A stretch of DNA of 64,000 nt, from the NCBI RefSeq assembly GCF_033095865.1, contig NZ_AP019365.1, positions 5,553,501-5,617,500 of the forward strand. The letters run 5' to 3'. Under the pieces are notes generated by a model. That model did no database searches, was not told where the DNA came from, and was given only the letters and a program-made list of their open reading frames with translations. The DNA is from Pseudomonas sp. KU43P. GTDB taxonomy: Bacteria; Pseudomonadota; Gammaproteobacteria; Pseudomonadales; Pseudomonadaceae. Position numbers and translations under genes: made by a program. Positions 55,753-64,000 of this stretch are shown one piece after another; position 1 is the stretch's first letter; each line of letters opens with the position of its first letter.

Positions 55753-56252
55753 GTTTTGCTCCTCTACGTTCTAATTCTTGTGTATCTCTGGCGGCGGAGT
55801 CTTCTGCCCCGCTCACCGTGGATGGGCGATTTAGTCCCAAAGCGTGACCAGTAAGTCAATCGTTTCTGAACGTTTCGCGACTTTGGTCTAAGGACGCAAC
55901 CTGCGCTACAGGATAATGACAATCCTATAAATCCAAAATGACCGTTTTATGAATTAGTAAGATTTTTACGGAATATAGATCGAACCTTTACAGCCAGAAG
56001 TTGTATCGACCCCGTCAATCATACCTTTAGGTTATGTGCAAACGTTTGCCGACCAGCTGCCCGCCAACCACCCCTGACGAGGGGAAAAAGACTAGCAGCG
56101 CGCCGCTGTTCCGCCAGTCGCCATTTCCGAACCCGCCCGCGTTAAAGCATTTGGCTCCTAAGCTAATTCTAAAAAGTTATTTATTTTTGATTTCTTAGAT
56201 CATCTAGTCTTCTCGCCATCCATCACATCGATTGCCTGACGAGAGGTTCACC
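55753..56252. other. 500-base divergent promoter region between oprE and tauA
   Basis: No gene is seen. The oprE-side half is unremarkable. The tauA-side end (56155-56215) becomes very AT-rich (AGTTATTTATTTTTGATTTC), resembling the ssu and lsfA upstream regions and probably holding the sulfate-starvation-controlled tau promoter. Confidence 0.5.
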
Positions 56253-57224
56253 ATGATCCCGCATGCCCCGCTGCGCCTGTTCGCCGCCCTGACCCTCGCC
56301 GGCACCAGCTGGTTGGCCCAGGCCGCCGACCTCACCGTTGCCTACCAGACCACCGTCGACCCCGCCAAAGTGGCCCAAGTCGATGGCTCCTATGAAAAAG
56401 CCAGCAAGGCCGACATCGCCTGGCGCAAGTTCGATAACGGCGCCGATGTGATCACTGCGGTCGCCAGCGGCGATGTGCAAATCGGCTACCTCGGGTCGAG
56501 CCCGCTGGCCGCTGCCGCCACCCGCAAGCTGCCGGTGGAGACCTTCCTGATCGCCACCCAGATTGGTGCAGGCGAAGCGCTGGTCGCCCGTGACGGCATC
56601 AAGTCGCCGCAAGACCTGGTCGGCAAGAAGGTCGCCGTACCGTTCGTTTCCACCGGCCACTACAGCCTGCTGGCTGCGCTGAAGCACTGGAACATCGACC
56701 CATCCAAGGTGCAGATCCTCAACCTCGCGCCACCGGCGATCATCGCTGCCTGGAAGCGCGGCGACATCGACGCCACCTATGTCTGGGATCCTGCCCTGGG
56801 TGTGGCCAAGGAGAACGGCAAGGTGCTGATCACTTCGGGCGAACTGGCCGAGCAAGGCGCACCGACCTTCGACGCCTGGATCGTGCGCAAGGACTTCGCC
56901 GAGAAGCACCCGGACGTGGTCAAGGCCTTCGCCAAGGTCACTCTCGACGCCTACGCCGACTACCGCAAAGACCCTAAAGCCTGGCTGGCCAATAAGGACA
57001 ACGTGGCCAAGCTGGTCAAGCTGTCCGGCGCCAAGGCCAGCGACATTCCGGTCCTGCTGGAAGGCAACGTCTACCCGCTGGCTGCCGACCAGGCCAACGC
57101 CCTGGGCGCACCGACCACCCAGGCACTGACCGACACCGCCACCTTCCTCAAGCAACAGGGCAAGGTCGACGCGGTACTGCCGGACTACTCGCCCTACGTC
57201 AGCGCCAAATTCCTGCCTAACTGA
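56253..57224 (+). CDS. tauA: Taurine ABC transporter substrate-binding protein
   Basis: This 323-aa periplasmic protein has a signal peptide ([18 protein letters not shown]) and TauA landmarks: [60 protein letters not shown] and [25 protein letters not shown] lies before the ATG at 56253. It is first in tauABCD and delivers taurine to TauBC. Confidence 0.96.
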   Translation: MIPHAPLRLFAALTLAGTSWLAQAADLTVAYQTTVDPAKVAQVDGSYEKASKADIAWRKFDNGADVITAVASGDVQIGYLGSSPLAAAATRKLPVETFLIATQIGAGEALVARDGIKSPQDLVGKKVAVPFVSTGHYSLLAALKHWNIDPSKVQILNLAPPAIIAAWKRGDIDATYVWDPALGVAKENGKVLITSGELAEQGAPTFDAWIVRKDFAEKHPDVVKAFAKVTLDAYADYRKDPKAWLANKDNVAKLVKLSGAKASDIPVLLEGNVYPLAADQANALGAPTTQALTDTATFLKQQGKVDAVLPDYSPYVSAKFLPN

Positions 57225-57243
57225 ACCTGATCCGGAGCCTGTC

Positions 57244-59749
<2,506 letters not shown>

Positions 59750-59769
59750 AGGGCCTTGGGGAGGCCTTT

Positions 59770-59853
59770 GGCCTCCAATCGCCGGCACGCCGGCTCCCAC
59801 AGAGGAAAGTGCAGCGCTACAAATCCTGTGGGGTCCGGCTTGCCGGCGATTGC
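59770..59853. repeat. REP pair
   Basis: Slightly degenerate inverted arms AATCGCCGGCACGCCGGCTC and GGTCCGGCTTGCCGGCGATT lie between convergent tauD and betT. Confidence 0.9.
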
Positions 59854-59855
59854 GC

Positions 59856-61859
59856 CTACCTGACCAGATGCAGGTACTGCATGTGCCGCTCGTACTGGTC
59901 GAGAATGTCGTTGATGATCTGCTCCTTGCTGTAGCCCACCAGGTCGTAATTCTGGCTGCCTTCGCTCAAGTGCACTTCCGCCCGGTAGTAGCGGCGGTTC
60001 TTCAACTCCTGGGTTCCCAACCCGCCCAGCGCAAACGACGGCGTGAAGTAGCCACGCATCTGCACCTGGTAGATGAACGGCTGTTCCTCGCCATGGCCGA
60101 CCTTCAGGCTGACGTTGTCATGGCTCGGGTCATCCTGGGTCACCAGCACCAACCCCTTCTGCTCGAACACTTCGCGCACGTCGGCAATCGCTGGGCGCAC
60201 CACGTCGTCCATGAAGCGGTACACCTCGTCGCGTGACGGGAAATGCACCGCCTGGCTCAAGCGTTGGCGCCAGCCACCGCGGCCACGGCGCGATTGAGCG
60301 AACGGCGCCAGCGAATGCATCTGCGCGATCTGCCGCTGGCTCTCCAGGTAGAAGGCCTTGTGCAGCCCCCACATCATGCACAGCAGGATCAGCGAGAACG
60401 GCAGCGACGTCAGTACCACCGCCGACTTCAGCGAATCGATGCTACCCGCGAACAGCAGCCCGCTGGTAATCAGCGCGGTCATCACGCCCCAGAAGATACG
60501 CAGCCAGTTCGGGCCGTCCTCGTCGGCACCACCGCCCTTCGCCGACAGGGTCGAGAGCACCACCGTGCCGGAGTCGGCCGAGGTGACGAAGAACACGAAG
60601 CTGATGAACACCGTCACGGCGATGACTGTCTTGCTCCACGGGTAGGTTTCCAGCAGCAGGTACAGGCTCATCGAAGGGTTGTCCAGGGCCGACTGGCCCA
60701 GGGCGGTCATGCCGTGGTTGATCACCTGGTCCAGCGCGCTGTTGCCGAAGATCGACATCCACGCCAGGGTGAAGCCCAGCGGAATCAGCAGCACGCCGAA
60801 GACGAACTCACGGATGGTGCGGCCGCGCGAAATGCGCGCGATGAACAACCCAACGAATGGCGCCCAGGCAATCCACCAGGCCCAGTAGAACACCGTCCAG
60901 CCACCCAGCCAGTCACGGTTCTCGCCGTAGGCGTACACGTCGAAGCTCTTGCGCGGCAAAGCCCCCAGGTAGTCGCCGAGGTTCTGGATCAAGGTATTGA
61001 ACAGGTGCTGGGTAGGCCCCGCGAACAGCACGAACAGCAGCAGCGCGCAGGCCAGGAACAGGTTGATGTCGCTCATCACCCGCACGCCCTTCTCTACCCC
61101 GGCGACTGCCACGGCCACCGCCGCGCCCATCATCAAGGCGATCAGCAGCACCTGCACCCACTGGCTGTGGCTGATGCCGAACAAGTAGTCGAGGCCAGCA
61201 TTCAAATGCAGCACACCAAAGCCCATGTCGGCGCCCAGACCGAACACTGTGGCGATGATGCCGAAGCCATCCACCGCATAGCCGATGGGGCCGTTGATAC
61301 GCTTGCCGATCAGCGGGTAGAGCGCCGAGCGCAGGGCCAACGGCAGGTTGTGGCGGTAGGCGAAATAGGCCAGCGCCATGCCGACGAAGGCGAACACGCC
61401 CCAACCATGCAGGCCCCAGTGCAGGAACAGGATCTGCATCGCCTGGCGCCCTGCCTCGGCCGTGCCGGCCTCGCCTTGCGGCGGCTGGAGCATGTGAGTC
61501 AGCGGTTCGGAGACGCAAAAGAAGAACAGGGTGATGCTGATGCCGGCGGCGAACAGCATGCCGGCCCACGACAGGTAGCTGAACTCGGGTTCGTCGTGGT
61601 CGGCACCGAGCTTGATCTTGCCGTAGCCGGACAACGCGGTGACCACCACGAAGACCAGGTACAGCGTCATGGCCAGCATGTAGTACCAGCCGACCGTGTT
61701 GGCCGCCCAGTTCTGTGCTGCCAGCAGCCATTCGCCTGCGGCTTGCGGGAAGGCGATGACTACCAGGCCGAAGATGAGGATGAAACTTGCCGCGAAGTAG
61801 AACACCGGAGGGTTCATGCGGATTTTGTCGGCGGCAAGGGAAGGGGTCGGTGCACTCAT
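59856..61859 (-). CDS. betT: BCCT-family choline/betaine transporter, BetT-like
   Basis: This 667-aa inner-membrane symporter has twelve hydrophobic segments. The substrate-site Trp-rich segment is WTVFYWAWWIAWAPFVGLFI, followed by ARISRGRTIREFVFGVLLIP (~340), and GADMGFGVLHLNAGLDYLFG is also present. A ~150-residue cytoplasmic C-terminal extension, typical of osmoregulated BetT, ends HMQYLHLVR. The start at 61859 (MSAPTPSL) has GAGG about ten bases upstream; 35 extra upstream codons are unlikely. Choline or a related quaternary amine is the probable substrate. Confidence 0.93.
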   Translation of the reverse strand: MSAPTPSLAADKIRMNPPVFYFAASFILIFGLVVIAFPQAAGEWLLAAQNWAANTVGWYYMLAMTLYLVFVVVTALSGYGKIKLGADHDEPEFSYLSWAGMLFAAGISITLFFFCVSEPLTHMLQPPQGEAGTAEAGRQAMQILFLHWGLHGWGVFAFVGMALAYFAYRHNLPLALRSALYPLIGKRINGPIGYAVDGFGIIATVFGLGADMGFGVLHLNAGLDYLFGISHSQWVQVLLIALMMGAAVAVAVAGVEKGVRVMSDINLFLACALLLFVLFAGPTQHLFNTLIQNLGDYLGALPRKSFDVYAYGENRDWLGGWTVFYWAWWIAWAPFVGLFIARISRGRTIREFVFGVLLIPLGFTLAWMSIFGNSALDQVINHGMTALGQSALDNPSMSLYLLLETYPWSKTVIAVTVFISFVFFVTSADSGTVVLSTLSAKGGGADEDGPNWLRIFWGVMTALITSGLLFAGSIDSLKSAVVLTSLPFSLILLCMMWGLHKAFYLESQRQIAQMHSLAPFAQSRRGRGGWRQRLSQAVHFPSRDEVYRFMDDVVRPAIADVREVFEQKGLVLVTQDDPSHDNVSLKVGHGEEQPFIYQVQMRGYFTPSFALGGLGTQELKNRRYYRAEVHLSEGSQNYDLVGYSKEQIINDILDQYERHMQYLHLVR

Positions 61860-62030
61860 GCAGCATGCACCTCGTCGATTGACGTGAGGTTCGGAATGAA
61901 CGGGTTCAGCAAAGGAATCCTCCTGTTGAACACCGGCAGCGGACCAGCGTTTTTCATTGAACAAGCGTTCAAGTTAAACATGGATCGGATTTCAATGCGA
62001 ACCGGGGTGCTGATCGGTGCATGCCTGTAG

Positions 62031-62126
62031 CGGCCCTATCGCCGGCAAGCCGGCTCCCACTGGTACCCCACTGCACTCAGCTTCGGCGGGGTTACCTGTA
62101 GGAGCCGGCTTGCCGGCGATAGGGCC
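62031..62126. repeat. REP pair
   Basis: Inverted arms CTATCGCCGGCAAGCCGGCT and GAGCCGGCTTGCCGGCGATA lie between the betT promoter side and the epsC stop. Confidence 0.92.
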
Positions 62127-62145
62127 AGCAAGGCCAGCAAAGAAC

Positions 62146-63078
62146 TCAGTTCTTGTCCTGGCAATCCAGCTGCAGGTTCGCCTGGGTAATGTTGCTCTCG
62201 GCCGGCACACTGCGGGTCAGCCACACATTGCCGCCAATGGTCGAACCCTTGCCGATCGTGATCCGCCCCAGGATCGTCGCCCCCGCATAGATCACCACAT
62301 CGTCCTCGACGATCGGGTGCCGCGCCAGGCCCTTGTGCAGCGTCCCCGACTCATCGCTGGGGAAGCGCTTGGCGCCCAAAGTCACGGCCTGGTAGATACG
62401 CACACGCTCACCGATGATCGCGGTCTCACCAATCACTACACCGGTACCGTGGTCGATGAAGAAGCTCGGGCCGATCTGCGCACCGGGGTGAATGTCGATG
62501 CCGGTGGCCGAATGCGCCAGCTCCGAACTGATCCGCGCCAGCAACGGCAAGCCGGCCCGGTACAGGTGATGGGCCAGGCGGTGATGGATGATCGCCAGGA
62601 TGCCCGGGTAGCACAGCAGCACTTCATCGACGCTGCGTGCCGCTGGGTCGCCGTGGTAGGCCGCCAGCACGTCGGTATCGAGCATCACCCGCAGGGCCGG
62701 CAGCGCCGCCGCGAAATCCTGGATCAGGCGCAGGGCCTGGGCATCCACGGTCGCCAGTTCACCCTTGCTCTGCCGTGCGGCATAACGCAGTTCGAGGCGG
62801 GCCTGGGCCAGCAGCGCGGTGAGCGCAGCATCCAGGGTATGGCCGACGTAGAAGTCTTCGCTTTCCTCGCGCAGGTCCACCGGGCCCAGGCGCATCGGGA
62901 ACAATGCGCCGCACAGTTGCTCGAGAATCTGGCGCATGGCTTCGCGCGACGGCAATTCTCGCCCGCCCTGCTCTCCTATGCTGCGGCCATTGCGGCTGCG
63001 CCACTGCTCACGGGCGCCGCGCAGGCCGCTGACAATACTGTGCAACTGCCAATGCGCCGAAGATGGTTGTTCGCTCAC
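62146..63078 (-). CDS. epsC: Serine O-acetyltransferase (EpsC/CysE-like)
   Basis: This 310-aa enzyme makes O-acetylserine for cysteine synthesis. An N-terminal helical domain (to ~180) is followed by a left-handed beta helix of hexapeptide repeats: GIDIHPGAQIGPSFFIDHGT, GVVIGETAIIGERVRIYQAV and IVEDDVVIYAGATILGRITI. It is longer than E. coli CysE and of the EpsC/SrpH type. GTG at 63078 is chosen because AGGAG lies seven bases upstream. It is divergent from the cystine-binding protein gene; the ~270-base gap holds AT-rich control sequence. Confidence 0.92.
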   Translation of the reverse strand: MSEQPSSAHWQLHSIVSGLRGAREQWRSRNGRSIGEQGGRELPSREAMRQILEQLCGALFPMRLGPVDLREESEDFYVGHTLDAALTALLAQARLELRYAARQSKGELATVDAQALRLIQDFAAALPALRVMLDTDVLAAYHGDPAARSVDEVLLCYPGILAIIHHRLAHHLYRAGLPLLARISSELAHSATGIDIHPGAQIGPSFFIDHGTGVVIGETAIIGERVRIYQAVTLGAKRFPSDESGTLHKGLARHPIVEDDVVIYAGATILGRITIGKGSTIGGNVWLTRSVPAESNITQANLQLDCQDKN

Positions 63079-63349
63079 GGTGTTCTCCTGCCAGTGGGGC
63101 AATCGGTATTTTGCAATCCACTCTACGGCAAATCCGTCCCTTGGAAAAAACAACGCTTTATTCCATCCTGCGCTAAGTCAGGCATAAGCAGCGATGACGA
63201 ACCGGGCATCGTCGCCTACCCTCAACCCTGCTTGTAGCTGAACTTTTTATTGAAAGCGCATAAGAAAATAAGTTTTTATTATTTCCTGGCCTATCAAGCC
63301 AACTCTATAGTCGCCACCCACTACTTCCACAACAAGCGCGGGGCCTGAC

Positions 63350-64000
63350 ATGTCGAAATTTGCCAAACCGCTTCTCAACGCCAGCCTGGCGATCCTGCTG
63401 GGCGCCGGGTTGCTCAGCCAGGCATTTGCCGGCGAGCAACTGAAGACCATCCAGGAAAAAGGCGTGATCAACGTCGGCCTGGAAGGCACCTACCCGCCGT
63501 TCAGCTTCCAGGATGAAAACGGCAAGCTGGCAGGCTTCGAGGTCGAGCTGTCGGAGCTGCTGGCCAAGGAGCTTGGGGTCAAGGCCAAGATCCAGCCCAC
63601 CAAGTGGGACGGCATTCTCGCTGCGCTGGAGTCCAAGCGCCTGGATGTGGTGGTCAACCAGGTCACCATCTCCGACGAGCGCAAGAAGAAGTACGACTTC
63701 TCCGAGCCCTACACCGTTTCCGGCATTCAGGCACTGGTCCTGAAGAAGAAGGCTGCCGAGCTCAACATCAAGACCGCGCAGGACTTGGCCGGCAAGAAAG
63801 TCGGCGTGGGCCTGGGCACCAACTACGAACAGTGGGTCAAGCAGGACGTACCGAAAGCCGAAGTGCGTACCTACGAGGATGACCCGAGCAAGTTCGCCGA
63901 CCTGCGCAACGGCCGCATCGACGCCATCCTGATCGACCGCCTGGCCGCGCTGGAATACGCGCAGAAAGCCAAGGACACTGAGCTTGCCGGCGATGCCTTC
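63350..64000 (+). CDS. tcyJ: Cystine/amino-acid ABC transporter substrate-binding protein (partial)
   Basis: The first 217 residues are present, and the frame is open at the window end. A signal peptide (PLLNASLAILLGAGLLSQAFA) is followed by family-3 binding-protein motifs: GVINVGLEGTYPPFSFQDEN, GFEVELSELLAKELGVKAK, DVVVNQVTISDERKKKYDFS and GKKVGVGLGTNYEQW. The sequence style and the divergent serine acetyltransferase gene point to L-cystine (FliY/TcyJ) uptake. The ATG at 63350 is the first one before the signal peptide. Confidence 0.9.
   Translation, partial: MSKFAKPLLNASLAILLGAGLLSQAFAGEQLKTIQEKGVINVGLEGTYPPFSFQDENGKLAGFEVELSELLAKELGVKAKIQPTKWDGILAALESKRLDVVVNQVTISDERKKKYDFSEPYTVSGIQALVLKKKAAELNIKTAQDLAGKKVGVGLGTNYEQWVKQDVPKAEVRTYEDDPSKFADLRNGRIDAILIDRLAALEYAQKAKDTELAGDAF

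Noticed and set aside
60243..62030. 595-codon open frame antisense to betT
   Set aside because: It has no domain signature, while the opposite strand encodes a clear BCCT transporter.

Overview
The window looks like a chromosome segment of a Pseudomonas putida-group bacterium. The core genes are GC-rich. Palindromic REP pairs with the core GCCGGCAAGCCGGCTCCCAC sit between many of them. The gene order (epsC/betT/tauDCBA/oprE/lsfA/ssu/TetR/gshA/tex/ompR-envZ/rimK/hslR/hslO/pckA/fdhD/nudE/cysQ) is, from memory, the order found in P. putida, here read in reverse. No rRNA, tRNA, CRISPR array or intact transposase gene was recognised.

Region 1 (1-4.8 kb) is an AT-richer accessory island. A tightly packed + strand cassette encodes a small P-loop kinase-like protein, a GNAT domain fused to a PUA/ASCH-like C-terminus, an ASCH-domain protein and a second GNAT. 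It converges on a 444-aa protein with two C-terminal membrane helices. The right edge of the island cuts an NrdG-like radical-SAM gene near 4803.

Region 2 (5.4-13.1 kb) holds an orphan winged-helix regulator, a membrane-anchored FMN glutamate-synthase-like protein, an OprD-family porin and a TonB-dependent siderophore receptor. The last 29 codons of the receptor gene, plus half a REP pair, are repeated in tandem as eight 161-bp units.

Region 3 (13.2-41.1 kb) is housekeeping: agmatine deiminase, a 966-aa kinase/M23-like/class-III aminotransferase fusion, rmlC-rmlD, a DctB/DctD-type two-component operon, cysQ-nudE, yrfG, a LysM/BON protein, fdhD with a YdeP-like molybdoenzyme, a glycine-zipper protein, pckA, hslO, a PAP2 phosphatase, hslR, rimB-rimK, envZ-ompR and tex.

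Region 4 (41.4-49.2 kb) has gshA, a TetR regulator and a 1823-aa protein resembling the large dermonecrotic-toxin-like (DUF6543-type) Pseudomonas proteins. This protein appears to be an insertion between the TetR gene and ssuF.

Region 5 (49.2-64 kb) is a sulfur-acquisition cluster. It contains ssuFBCDA (alkanesulfonates, without ssuE), lsfA (1-Cys peroxiredoxin), an OprE-like porin, tauABCD (taurine), a BetT-type betaine/choline transporter, a serine acetyltransferase and a divergent cystine/amino-acid binding protein cut by the window edge. Organosulfonates would be imported by the Ssu and Tau ABC systems, desulfonated by SsuD and TauD, and the sulfite released would feed cysteine synthesis, to which EpsC supplies O-acetylserine.
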